From positions 38,401,501 through 38,465,500 of the forward strand of contig CP136898.1 of the NCBI GenBank assembly GCA_034359265.1: DNA of 64,000 nucleotides, given 5' to 3'. This DNA is from Canna indica. Its lineage: Eukaryota; Streptophyta; Magnoliopsida; Zingiberales; Cannaceae. The notes beneath the pieces were generated by a model. The model worked only from the letters and a program-made list of their open reading frames with translations, was not told the DNA's origin and searched no databases. The position numbers and the translations under genes are program-made. Positions 34,175 through 46,070 of the stretch are shown piece after piece. Position 1 is the first letter of the stretch, and every line of letters begins with the position of its first letter.

Positions 34175-34658
34175 TCTAAAGTTCATATATATCCTATTGT
34201 CCCAAGGGTTCAACCTTGGCCACACTCTTTGTTTTCATGATAACAAACATACTTCTTTTAGTTTTATGAAGGTTTGGTCTTAGGTGGGATAAACGATACG
34301 TGTTCGAAGTTCATCATAGAAGTCACGAAAAATCAAGAATCAGAGGCTTCGTAGTCGAGCGGATCGAAATTAGTTTAGGACTTAATATTCTCATGGTAAA
34401 TGCTTCTAAGTCTTATCATGATGTCCATATTGAGTTACCAAAGCCAAAAACCTAAAACGAGACCCGAAACCAAGTTTCGAAGGAAAATAAGTAAAAATCA
34501 GTTGTTGCTGAGTTATCGATCGAAGTTCGACTGATCCTCGATCGGCCAACGGTCGACTGCCAACGATCGAATGGAAATCGACCGAAATCACCAAAAGCTA
34601 TTTTTTGAGCCGTTGAGTGTCTTTTGAACTCGATTGATAACCATTGTTTTCTATATAT
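34175..34658 (+). repeat. SIRE-type LTR, left part, split by the 27-kb nest
   Basis: Starts with a diverged CCAAGGGTTCAACCTTGGCC..GATAACAAACATAC LTR start and continues through a short GATCGACCGAAAT palindrome region. It breaks at a TATA-box-like TCTATATAT where the next element inserted. It resumes at 61565. Confidence 0.65.
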
Positions 34659-36490
34659 TGACAGTAAAGTATATGTCTCTAAGGGAACTTCTGTTAATGG
34701 CAATTAAATAGGAAGTTGCAACTGATACTAGAAGCAAAGTAAGAACCAAAACACAAATCACACACAAACACAAAAGATTTGTTTACGTAGTTTAGTGATA
34801 AAACATGTCACCTAATTTGCGGGGCACTCACCGAACAGATGCACAATCTACTTTCTATAAGTACAATATAAGTCCTCTGAATTTCACACCTAGAATCCGA
34901 CTACTAGTACTATAGTGAATTGGAAATAACAAAAACATATTTGCTATTATAAGTACATACCAACTTGCCTCTCTATGATATCCCAGCCACAGAGTTTCGT
35001 CCTTCACACAGCCTTGTGTTGTAGCGAGTTATCAGCCCAAAACCAAACTTCACATAGAAGATAAGAAATGTAGATTATTGTCGTTCTGCACTCAGTAGTC
35101 TCAACTACTCAATTAACTAGCAACATAGTTTAAGCACATAGGAGTTGATAGAAGTGGATCCATAGAAGTAGATCAATAGGATAGGATCTGCATTAGAGTG
35201 GATAGGAGTGGATCCATCAAAGATGGCCAATCTTCTCAAACATTCTCTTACAATTTTTATAAGCAGAGTAGGCAACCCAAAAGACAGTCATTACTCCACA
35301 AGAGAAACTACTAATTCCATGATGACCATTAACTTCATTAATGACCATTAACTTCATTAATGACCATTAACTCCACCAATGAAAGACCAATCCATAAAGC
35401 TTCGTGATGACTATAACTCCACCAAAGTGAACCACCAAGGCCATAGAGTAGTAGCTCCATGATGACCAAAACTTCTTTAAGCATCATAAAAGACCAAGTC
35501 CAAAAGTCACCATAAATGATCAAGTCCAAAGGTCACACCATAAATGATCAATCAAGATTAACTCCACTATATATATATATATATATATAATTGATACAAA
35601 TAAAAGAATGGGCTAGATTTGTAAAAAAAAGCCATAGTTTGGGCTAGATACATCAATTAATCTTATATATATATCATCAAGATATATTTTATATATATTA
35701 TCAATATATAGTCTCAGCAATATTCAAGCAACATCGTAGTAGGATAAACATCGCAACACTATAAACATCTCTGTAGCAAGAGAAGGTGAGACTAGCCAAT
35801 GAGCAATTAAAACTGTTTGTGTTGACATAAGAGACTTGCAGATCCATATATTATCTTTCCTCATAAATAGAGAAGATCAACCAACTTCCATAAATGTCAC
35901 ATAACAAAGGATCTTAACTTTATCAGTTTCAACCTCAAAAGACAGTCATAACACATCATAATACTTCGGCCATAAAAGCTTCAAGAAACACTGCTGCCAT
36001 AAAAGCTTTAAGAAAAACCGTCAGCCCATTAATGAAGACCACTTCAATTCTTCCATAATTGACTTCGGTCATAAAGGCTTCAAGATAACCGTCAGCCCAT
36101 CAATGAGTACTACTTCATTTCTTTCATAGGCAATAAATAAGTAATTAAAAATATCTGAGATATAAAATAGAATCATCATTAATACTGAAAACCAAAGGTC
36201 ATCATTTGCGCAGCATCCCCATCTAGAAAATCATAGACTATAGGAGTAGTTAAAACTGTCCTCACACAGTTGTAAATTGCCTTCAACATAAGCAGAACTC
36301 CTCATAGTTGTGACTATCCATTTAAGTGAGAATAACCTGAAATACTTTTGCTTAAACAACCACAGAGCAAGTAACAGTTAGACAACATAATGTAACCTAT
36401 AAGTATAAACTGAGATCTTCAGCATAAGCTCCATAGCAGCTGCAACTGATATACAACTCAGAATTGACTGATCAGATATATCCTCAACAA
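34659..36490 (-). repeat. 3' LTR of the pol-less element
   Basis: Aligns with 38230-39120 and 60663-61440. At the place where the partner LTR carries the inverted-repeat element, it has only a 73-base remnant (35589-35661) next to a TA run. The outer ~100 bases (CCAAACACCAACA end) are lost at its right side. Confidence 0.72.
35589..35661 (-). other. Terminal remnant of the inverted-repeat element
   Basis: TTGATACAAATAAAAGAATG, then GGGCTAGATTTG and TTTGGGCTAGATACATC match the outer 73 bases of the right arm at 60590-60662. The rest of the element is absent. Confidence 0.75.
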
Positions 36491-38215
36491 GATATGAGAC
36501 TGCTTTCAGGATTAGATATATCCTCAGCAAGATTGCACTAAAGCTCCAAGATATGTAATTTGTAGTAAGAAGTAACAATCATGAAAGAGCTAGATATATT
36601 CCTTTTCTAGCTGATCGGGATTAGTTGTAGGTTCACCTGAGTGCAGTTTTCTTGGGCAGTTTTAACTCCTTTCTTTGCTGACTTTTGAGGTTTCTTCTTT
36701 GAGGCAAAAATCTTTTTCTTCTCAAGTACTGTTGATTTTTTTGTTTCTCCTTTGGGGCTTCAATAGTAGGTTTGTTCAACTCTGACACTCTCTCCAAGCG
36801 AGTTTCATTTTCTAAGGCTCAGTTTCATAGTCTAAGGTACAAGGACAGAAGCTGCTTCAGGAACTGGAGTAGCAGTTTCAACTGCTTCTTGTATAGTTAT
36901 AACTGGAAGGATGCTGGCAGAAGGACTTGGTACAGATTCCTTTGAGATTGTTTCTATAACAATAGCATGATCATGATGCTCGTCTTCAAGAACTGGATAT
37001 GTAGAAGGTAGAGAAAGACCAATCTTGACTGGAGTGGAATCATGAACAGTGACATCAAATGAGGTAGTTTCAACTGAGTCAGCTTGAAAGAAAACAAATG
37101 CCTAAATAGGGGATGGTTACAATACAAAACTCCCCCTCAACATGAGAATTCTCCCCCTCAGGAATAGAAATCCTAGGTTGAGAATCATGAATATTAAACT
37201 ACAAACCTCAACCCTTTCTTGGAAGGTGATCTGCATGATGATGGCCAAGCTTGACTTGCATTGGGTGACCAGGAGAAGGAGGAGAAGAGGCTTCTTCATT
37301 TGACATTGGATTGGGAGATGTCACAACCTTTTCTTCAAGTTTAGAAGATAACACACCCTTATCTAGAGCAAAAGTAGCTTTCTTGTAAACCATTCCCATA
37401 AATTTTCTAGAGCTGTGGACTCGAGGGAGACATGGTCGGCTGCATTTGAAGAAAGAAGATGCAGAATAGAAAAGAAGTAGAAGACCCTGATTGAGGAGGT
37501 TACTGCTTCAGGCCTTGATTAAGAGGATTTAATGCTCTGATCCTTGAATATGCAAAATTAGTGGAGAGAGAGAAAGCATTTATAACAAAAGGGGGTTACA
37601 CTTTCTTCTTTAAAGAAAACCCCCTTTTTCTCTCTCTTTTTTTAACATATCACAAAATTTCACAATCCAAGAGCAGATCTCAACTGCTCAAAAACTCCCT
37701 CCATCAAAGGTCTTTGTGAAGATGTCTGCCACTTGTCGATTTGAAGAAATATACTCAGTTATAGCTATTTCAGGATCAGGTGTGGCAGTTTCAACTGCAT
37801 TTGGAACAGTGGCAGCAGTTTCGACTGCTACAAGACTTGCTATAGCAGTTTCAACTACTTGAGGGACAGAATCAACTACAACTGTCTCATACAGGAACTA
37901 GAGTAGATTCATCCTCAAGAACTTGACAGAAAGTTTCAACTGCTGCTTCTTCAGTTGAAACCGGTTGAAGACGATCAACACATTGAACTTTGCAGTGATC
38001 GACTTCTACATCTGAGTTTTTTTGGAGCCTTGTCATAAATTGCTACAATAATTTCTACTTTAGTATACTGACTTTTAGGCTTCCGCTTAATTCCATCTAT
38101 CGTTGATGTTTGTAGCCAATCTCAATGGTGTCCCAGCTTTAGGCATTTCTTCCATCTTAAGCCTGAAAGGTAAGAGACACTCCAAGGATCTGTGCAGGTA
38201 AAGGGTAGCACAACA
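36491..38215 (-). pseudogene. Internal region of the pol-less element, unrecognised protein remnant
   Basis: I do not recognise this protein. Minus-strand reading shows broken segments rich in Val-Glu-Thr-Ala motifs: VVETAIASLVAVETAATVP and VETATPDPE at about 37750-37870, then TIQEAVETATPVPEAAS at about 36850-36910. Between them is a short ORF (37208-37399, MGMVYKKATFALDKGVLS). A Lys-rich tail with IEAPKEK and KKKIF-type text follows at 36640-36780. Several stops and frame changes occur. The underlying DNA motif GCAGTTTCAACTGC also recurs in the LTRs. Confidence 0.4.
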
Positions 38216-38227
38216 GCTCTAATACCA
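38216..38227 (-). promoter_or_regulatory. Primer binding site of the pol-less element
   Basis: Minus strand TGGTATTAGAGC, an initiator tRNA-Met-type site with one substitution, 2 bases from the LTR edge at 38230. Confidence 0.8.
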
Positions 38228-38229
38228 AT

Positions 38230-39120
38230 TGACAGTAAATTATAGGTCTCTAAGAGAACTTCTGTTAATGGCAGTTGAATAGGAAGTTGCAACTGCTGCT
38301 ATAAGCAAAGTATGAACCAAAACACAAATCACATGCAAACACAAAAGATTTGTTTACACAGTTCGGTGATAAAACCTGTCACCTAATCTGCGGGGCACTC
38401 ACCAGACAAATGCCCAATCCACTCTCTATAAGTACAATATAAGTTCTCTGAATTTCACACCCAAAATCCGACTACCAGTACTATAGTGAATTGGAAATAA
38501 CAAAAATATATTTGTTATTACAAGTACATACCAACTTGCCTCTCTATGACATCTCAGCCACCGAGTTCCATCCTCCACACAGCCTTGTGTAATAGCAAGT
38601 TATCAGCCCAAAACCAAACTTCACAGAGAAGAAAACAAATGTAGATTGTTGCCTTTCTACACTCAGCAGTCTCAACTCCTCAATTAACTGGTAACACAGT
38701 TTAAGCACATAGGAGTTGATAGAAGTGGATCCAGAAAAGTAGATCAATAGGATAGGATCTGCATTAGAGTGGATCAATCAGAGATGGTCAATCTTCTCAA
38801 ACATTCTCTCAAACTTTTTATAAGCAGAGTAGGCAACCCAAAAGACATAGCCATTACTCCACAGGAGATCTCCTAATTCTATGATGATCATTAACTCCAT
38901 TAACGACCATTAACTCCACCAATGAATGACCAAGGCTATAAAGCTTCATGATGACTATAACTCCACCAAAGTGAATGACCAAGACCATAAAGTAGTAGCT
39001 CCATGATGACCAAAACTTCTTTAAGCATCATAAAAGACCAAGTCCAAAAGTCACCATAAATGATCAAGTCTAAAGGTCACAATAAATGATCAATCAAGAT
39101 TAACTCAACCATAAATATAT
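38230..39120 (-). repeat. 5' LTR of the pol-less element, inner part
   Basis: Matches 34659-35575. It is interrupted at 39121 by the inverted-repeat element in an AT-rich target (ATAAATATAT). Confidence 0.78.
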
Positions 39121-39659
39121 GAGTTAATTGATGTATCTAGCCCAAATTATGACCATTTTCACAAATCTAGCCAATTCTTTTATTTGTATCAATTACATCT
39201 CAAATTATTGAATTGATATCAATTCTAGCCCGACGTCAGATGCCCATCAATGCCACCGTTACACTACTAGAATACTAGCTTTCAGCCACGGGGCTCACCG
39301 ACGGCCGCCTGGGCCGTCAGAACTATTCACGGCTTTCTGACGGTTGTAGTGGCCATGGCTAATGTAACCAAATCAGTCGTGGCTCGTATAAGGCCGCCCA
39401 AGGCCATCCCTTATAGGTGATGGCGTGCACGGGGTGCGAAATGAAATAACCTAATAGTGAAGGCTTAGCGGGGGCCAAAGGGCAGTCAGTGATATAAGTA
39501 AGTAATTAGCCATGGGCAAAAGCGGCTGTCGCTTATTAATTGATGGCGCGAACGCGGCGCGAAAATAAAAAATACATCACTGACGGCTGAGAGAGGGCTA
39601 TTAGATCGTCACTGATACTATTATTAGTTTTCCACGGTTTACCAACGGTTGACGGGCCG

Positions 39660-40860
39660 TCAGTGCTAAACCTTTTTATTTGCGTTTGTGTCCGACCTTT
39701 CCTCTTTCCCTCGCTCTCTGCCCTCTCCGCTGTCGATCGTGTTATCGCTGCCACCGCCAATCATTTCCTGGCACCGACTTCGAGTCGCCATCGAGGGAGA
39801 CGCTGCCCTCGCCCTCGCTGCCTGCTCCCCCTATCCTCGATCATCGCATGCTCCCTCGTCGTCTACTCCCTCTCCCCTCTCCGTCGCCACCCAGGTGAGT
39901 TCCTCCCCTATCCCCATTCCGGTCGGCGCCGGCCATTTTTTTTAATAGATTAATTTATAATATAATTAGTTAAGTTATTGTTAGATTAATTATTTGTTAA
40001 TTAGATTTAATAATTTTTGTTAATTACTGTTAATTAGTTTTGTTAATTAGGGTTAATGATAGATTTAATTAGTTTTGTTAATTAATTAGGGTTATTTGTT
40101 AATTAGATTTAATTAGGGTTATTTGTTAATTAGATTTAATTAGTTTTTTTGCTGTTAGATTAAATTTAGGTTAGTTTTAATGTTAGGGTTAGTTAATGAA
40201 GGGTAGAATAAATGTTAGGTTAATTTTAGTTGGGTGTAATTACAATTTTGAAATCGTCCACTTTGGACTCGTGCGTGCCTGAATCGTCGACTTTGAACTT
40301 GCGGCCAAATCGTCTATGGTGGACTCGCGCAGGAATCATCCACAATTGATGGACTCGCGCCGAAATCGTCCACTTTGGACTTACACAGAATCATCTGCTG
40401 TGGACTCGCACCGACATCCACAAATTTAGAAAAAAATCAAGATTAGTTGATATGTTTCACGTACGCATCGACGAGTCAAGTTTTAATTTTGCAAAACCAT
40501 AGATCCGTTCGGGAGTTATATGTTCGTGTAAACGAAGTAAATGATCTTATATACGACGTACAACCCTTGAATTGTCCCTAATTGGATAATTTGGGAACAT
40601 AATTATTTATATTGCACATAGTTTATTTCTTTTAGTCATTATTCATTTTTAAATTTTGGCTTGTATCTCCCTTGTTCTCCGATACGCGCCCAGATGATAT
40701 GCATATTCGGATAACTGTAGGAAGATGATGGCAAAATTTAGAATGAAGTTAATGACTAAAAGAAATTCTAAGTATAATATAAATAACATGAATCCCGAAT
40801 GAAATATAACCATCCCACCTAAAAATATTACCTAAAGATATTGCCAACTTTTTGACAGAA
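39660..40860 (+). other. CACTA 5' region: GC-rich leader, AT-rich intron, minisatellite
   Basis: A GC-rich segment (39680-39895) ends CACCCAG followed by GTGAGT, a likely 5' UTR exon and splice donor. Then AT-rich sequence with repeated GTTAATTAGATTTAATTAGG blocks (39960-40190). Then a ~30-base tandem repeat AAATCGTCCACTTTGGACTC (about six copies, 40250-40430). No coding domain until 40862. Confidence 0.55.
40250..40430 (+). repeat. ~30-bp minisatellite in CACTA 5' region
   Basis: About six degenerate copies of AATCGTCCACTTTGGACTCG; the TCC..GGA part makes each copy a small inverted repeat. Confidence 0.65.
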
Positions 40861-40861
40861 C

Positions 40862-43230
40862 ATGTCAGGCGATCGAAGTTGGATGTACTGACGAATTCGT
40901 CGTGGAGCTATAACAAACGAATTTCGAGTAGGCGTAACTTACTTCTTAAATTTCTCATACTCGAACCAAAAATTCCTTAGTGGTAATAAAATTCGATGTC
41001 CATGCCGAAAATGTTCTAACATAAGATTTTTGGATCGGGAAACTGTCACAATGGATCTGTATACAAAAGGATTCACACCAAGATATTTTATATGGAATTG
41101 TCACGGGGAGTCACGTCAAGTCAGGACGTCGAGTAATCATGTTGTCCAAACTCATGGTGAATCCTCTATTGTGGTTGTTTCTTCTTCCAATCCACCTAAT
41201 CCTTATAGAATAATGATCTGGATAGTCTTGGCGGACAATTCCATTTAAATGACAATGTTGAATCAATGACTGAGATGGTACATCTACCAGATATATACTA
41301 CGACAGTTGAAGTCACTGAAAAATAACCTGCGATACAGATTGAATTGTCGAATAAGGAGGCTGCAGAATTTTACGAGATGTTGAAAGCTGCCGATGAACC
41401 ATTGTATGAGAATTGTCCTAAATATATAAGATTTTCAGCAATTACGCAACTCCTTAGCATCAAGTTCGATTGTAATATCAGCGGGGTTGTGTTTGATCAG
41501 ATTGCATGCTTTATCAATGGTATGCTACCTCCAGATAACAAGTTTGAGCCAACTTTTTATAAGACAAAAAAGTTGATGAGGAAATTGGGGCTTGGGTATG
41601 AAAGATACACGCATTCCCAAATAACTACATTTTATATTATAAAGAAAATACATAGTTGGAGCAATGCCCAGTATGTGAACATCCTCGTTACAAGGAGAAG
41701 AAATCAGTCCGATAAAAAAATATTCCCTTTAAGGTGCTTCGGTATATGAGTTGGCATGCAAGAAGTCCTCTCGTTACAAGAAATCCCCTAACACTGAGGC
41801 TTCAAAGGTTATTCATGTTGGAAAAGACTGCCCCCTATATGAGTTGGCATGCAAGAAGTCGTGATGATACCAATAATGACTCACCCATCCGACAGTGAAG
41901 CATGGAAACATTTGGATAGATGGTATCCTTCATTTGCTAGGGATACTAAAAATATCAGGTTGGGATTGTGCACAGATGGTTTTAATCTGTTTGGTAATTC
42001 GACAACTCTGTATTCAGTATGACCAGTGTTGTTAACAGTTTATAATTTGTCACCCTCAATATGTATGAAAGATGAATTTATCTATCTTTCGATGATTATT
42101 CTGGGTCCGAGGGGTCCTCAGAAAAAAATTGACGTGTTTCTCCGACCCCTAATTGATGAACTGAAAACATTGTGGGCTGAGGGAGTTGTCACTTATGATT
42201 GTCACCGGAAACAAAACTTCACTTTACAAGCTGCTATATTATGGACAATAAATGATTTTCCGGCCTACGGCATGTTGTCTGGTTGGAGCACGCATGGGCG
42301 ACTCTTTTGTCTGTATTGCATGGAATACTCAAAAGCCTTCAGTCTTGAGAATGATCGGAAAATTTCCTTCTTTGATTGTCATCATCGGTTCCTACTGTCT
42401 AACCATCTGTATCGAAGGAATCGTGACAAATTTACCAATGGTAGAGTCAAAAGAGTTGAGCCACCATCGATGTTGTCTGGTGAACAGATGTTAACATGTG
42501 TTGAATTGCTTCCAAATATTACTTTTGGTCAGAATGTAAGAATTTCAAGCTTTGGTCAAACACATAACTGGGTGAAAAAATATGTCTTTTGGGAATTGCC
42601 GTAATGGAGTTCATTATTGATTCGACATTGAAAAAAATGTGTTTGATAATATTTTTAACACTATGATGGATATTCCCGACAAAACTAAAGATAATGTGCA
42701 GGTCCGACATGATGTGAAAATACTTTGTAAGAGGCATGAGTTAGAGTTGCAAGAGGTCAACGAACGACTTCATAAGCCAAAGATGTGTATCAATGGATCA
42801 AAGAACTCAGATTACCTGATGGATATGCCTCAAACTTATCTCGATGTGTGAACGCCAATGAAGGCAAAATATCGGGGATGAAGAGCCATGATTGTAATGA
42901 ATTCATGCAGAGATTTCTTCCGGTCACATTACGAGATCATCTACATGATAAGATTTGGGGTCCGTTGAAAGAATTAAGTATGTTTTTCAGAAATATTTGT
43001 GCAAATATCCTTCGAGTCGAAGATATGTCGGCACTTCAAAATAATATTGTTGAAGTCATATGCAAGCTGGAGCAGATTTTCCCTCCTGTATTTTTTCACT
43101 CGATGGACCATCTATCGATACACTTGGCATACGAGGCATGAGTTGGTGGCCCCGTTCAATACTAGTGGATGTACTTATTCGAAAGATACATGAATCGTCT
43201 GAAGAAAAAAGTAAAGAACACCATCAAGAC
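40862..43230 (+). pseudogene. CACTA tnp2-type transposase
   Basis: ATG at 40862 gives MSGDRSWMY, a stop (TGA), then the transposase-associated domain: NKIRCPCRKCSNIRFL, LYTKGFTPRYFIWNCHGE. Next EAAEFYEMLKAADEPLYENC and KKLMRKLGLGYERY, an N-terminal Transposase_21 segment with a broken zinc-binding part (41640-41760). The Transposase_21 core (42026-42604) has GPRGPQKKIDVFLRPLIDEL, AILWTINDFPAYGMLSGWST and RFLLSNHLYRRNRDKF. The DUF4218-like end (42785-43220) has FLPVTLRDHLHDKIWGPLK, LEQIFPPVFFHSMDHLSIHL and WMYLFERYMNRLKKKVKN. The main frame is shared throughout, with several stops and one out-of-frame stretch (42639-42851). The enzyme would cut at CACTA ends. Confidence 0.9.
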
Positions 43231-43358
43231 AAGTCTTAATCGTCTTCCACGGAACGACGACGGGGGAACTCGACATCGAGACGTAGGCCACGAGGGCCTA
43301 ATAGAATTCTCCCTCCGCCAACCGAGGGAGAGTCGCACAGATTGGTTAGTGTGCGCGG

Positions 43359-44661
43359 TGTTGGCCTAAGGTTTTCTATCTTGGTCTTAATCTCGGTTTT
43401 GATGATAACAAACATGGAACTAATGTTTCATTGAAAAATATTTTCAGGTTCCATATCGATTAGCACTTGATGTCCTCGATCAGAAATATTGAAGAAATCG
43501 AAAAATTAGAAGGACATTGATTGACGCCTTTAGGTTCGTCGTGGAAATCTATCGAAGTTCGATGTGTGCACCAAAGATGTCTTGGAAAGCTCTCCAAGTT
43601 ATCACACGTTGTAGGCCAGAACCCGAAAATAAAGCGCGCAAGAAGAAGGCTGAAAAAATCAAGCTCATCACAGGTTCGGTCGACCGAATATGGTCAAAAA
43701 TTGGCAGTACCCAATTCGGTCAACCAGATGAAGCAGAGAATTGGAAGTAGCCAATTCGGTCGACCAGTCGATCGATCGAAGTGTGCCTAAAAGTGGCAGA
43801 ATACCGCGATCACTTGGGCGGTCGATCCATCGATCGACCGATGATCGATCAGCAAGCGATCGGGCGTCGGCAATGGGCCAAAATATGCCCGTTGACAAGC
43901 CCTTTGTTTGGTAGGTTATAAATACCCACCCCAAACTCTCTCCCAAGCTCTTAATGATGCCCAAAAACCTCAAAGAGTGATCTTTAGCATCCTCTAAGCT
44001 CCTCATTGATCAAATCCTTCAAACCTAGCTCTTGATCCCTCATCTTCAAGTGTTCTTCATTAGAGGGCTCATCAAGGGTGCTAGGCTCAAGAAGAAGATG
44101 TGCTCTTACTGTGATAAGTCCTCTTTACTCTCTTCTTGTGATTAAAGTGTTTTTATTTTGTTTTGAATTGATTTACTTGAGTTTGTAAGAAGACCTAGTG
44201 TGTGGTCTTGTGTGTAAGTGGTTATCTTGGTGTAGAAGGTGTAAAGTCACTTGTCTAAACTAAGTTAGGAGTAAGTCTTAAGAAATGAGGTGGGAAAGCT
44301 CACTCGGTAGGAAGGCGGGATACTTCTGGGTGTGGAAGTGCCTTCGAAGTGAGTGTAGGGTCTTTTCGGTGTAAAGTCCCCAATTGTAAGCAACTCATAA
44401 TTTAGTGGATTTGGGTGTGAAATCCTAAGCACGGTGCTTAGGTAGTGGAGTAGGCATTAGGTTCGAACCACTATAAATCTTTGTATTAGCATTGATATTT
44501 TGTTTATATTAATTGCTTTATTATTTATCACTTCTACAATTAGTCATTCTATTGTAAATTGCCTAAGTAATCAAGTAAATGATTAAAATTGAAATTAGGC
44601 GACAAATTTAGTTAACACACTATTCACCCCCCCCCCCTCTAGTGTGGCCATTCCACCAACA
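43359..44661 (+). repeat. 5' LTR of gag-only element 3
   Basis: TGTTGGCCTAAGG to TTCCACCAACA. It contains a GGTCGACC-type array at 43675-43870, TATA-like TTATAAATACCC at about 43916 and the CCTAAGCACGGTGCTTAGG palindrome near 44428. Confidence 0.93.
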
Positions 44662-44663
44662 AT

Positions 44664-44675
44664 TGGTATCAGAGC
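44664..44675 (+). promoter_or_regulatory. Primer binding site, gag-only element 3
   Basis: TGGTATCAGAGC, 2 bases after the LTR end. Confidence 0.93.
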
Positions 44676-44729
44676 GGGTCGTAAATTGAGATTTCACCAT
44701 CTCCTCTACATCGTCTCTCGATCCGAAAA

Positions 44730-46070
44730 ATGGCTCTAGAGAGTTTAGCGTCTTCACCTCCTAGGTTCAATACCTCGAACTTTGGTCTTTGGAAATATAG
44801 GATGTACACATATTTAAAGACTAAGGGTTTTGGTGTCCTTAACATGTTAAGACTAGAATTCATTGAACCTAAGGTTGGCATGCATGCTTGGAGTGAATTA
44901 GATAAGAAAATGTTATGAATTGTATTCTTTGCACATTACCAAATGGCATCCTAGATAAAGTCATGCATTGCTCTTCGGCTTATGATTTATGGGCCACTTT
45001 AAATGTTTTATATGATTATATCAAAACCGAAGAGATTGGCACTTTTGATGAAGGTGGTGATGACAATGGTCACTCACCTACTACTAATCTCGGTTTTGAT
45101 ACCTATAGTGCTTCTAATCAAAGGAGCAACTCAAAGAGCCAAAAACGAAATGTGATTTATCATGCTCGCAGAGAAAAGGGCCACATTAAGAAGAATTGTC
45201 CTTTATTAATAAACAAGGCAAATAAGAGGTCAAAAGCTTCTACATCATCATCCCATTCAAATGAGCATCCTCTTGCAATGACTATGAAGCCACTTCAAAA
45301 GTTTGCCTCATGAGTACCAATGATGAGGTACACTCTTCCCTTTATAGTCATAATAATGATAATGATAGTACTAACTCTTCTAGTTCATTCAATATGCCAT
45401 ATGATGAACTAGTTGAGGAATGTCAAAAAATGTATGCCTTGCTTATGAAAAAGAACAAGGAAAATAGAAATCTAAAGAAGGAAAACTCTAAGCTTAGTTC
45501 ACATTTGCATGCCTTAGAAGTAGAAAATGAAAAATTAAAGACTAGGCCTTTTGATTCATGCCATGATAACTTAGAACTTGAGCTTAAAGTTTTGAAACTT
45601 GAAAGTGATGATTTGAAATCTAGAAATAATGATTTCAAACTTGAGAATGAGACTTTGAAAAATGAAAATTGTATGATAAAATCTCAAATGCAAGCCTTAA
45701 ACAAAACCATCAATGTCTTGAAAAATGATATTGTTTTCTTGAGTAGGAAAACTAGTAATTTATCACATGCTTCATCCTAGGAAGAAAAATGTTTCATCTA
45801 AGAATGCTCATGCTCATCATGTTCCTCATACCAAGCATTCTAACTTAAGACCTCATGCTCAGAAAAATGATAAAAAAGAAAGAATTTCATGGACATTGCT
45901 TTTGTTGTGGCGTATATGGGCATGCGATTTATGATTGTGCTTTTAAAGTGAACCCTAGTATTGTTAAGACACTTTGGGTACCTTAGACCATTGACCCCCA
46001 AGGACCCAAAGCCATTTGGGTACCAAAGGTTTCTTGCTCTATTGTAGGGGGAGCTATCACACAAGGGTGA
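44730..46070 (+). pseudogene. Gag of gag-only element 3
   Basis: ATG at 44730: MALESLASSPPRFNTSNFGL, LWKYRMYTYLKTKGF, EFIEPKVGMHAWSELDKK. A one-base shift at about 44915 follows, then NGILDKVMHCSSAYDLWATL and the TEEIGTFDEGG linker. Knuckle 1 is destroyed (YHARREKGHIKKNC, two Cys lost). After a stop and shift near 45313 comes the coiled-coil part (45310-45780, ELVEECQKMYALLMKKNKE). A further shift leads to the second knuckle CFCCGVYGHAIYDC (about 45900-45940) and the end DPQGPKAIWVPK..GGAITQG with TGA at 46068-46070. Same architecture and same missing central UBN2 segment as elements 1 and 2. Confidence 0.87.

Noticed and set aside
33927..34283. 104-codon plus-strand open frame
   Set aside because: Overlaps diverged SIRE-type LTR sequence; no domain and no family match.
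39663..39953. Several GC-rich overlapping frames at the CACTA left end
   Set aside because: Best explained as an untranslated first exon ending in a GTGAGT donor; no frame shows a known domain.
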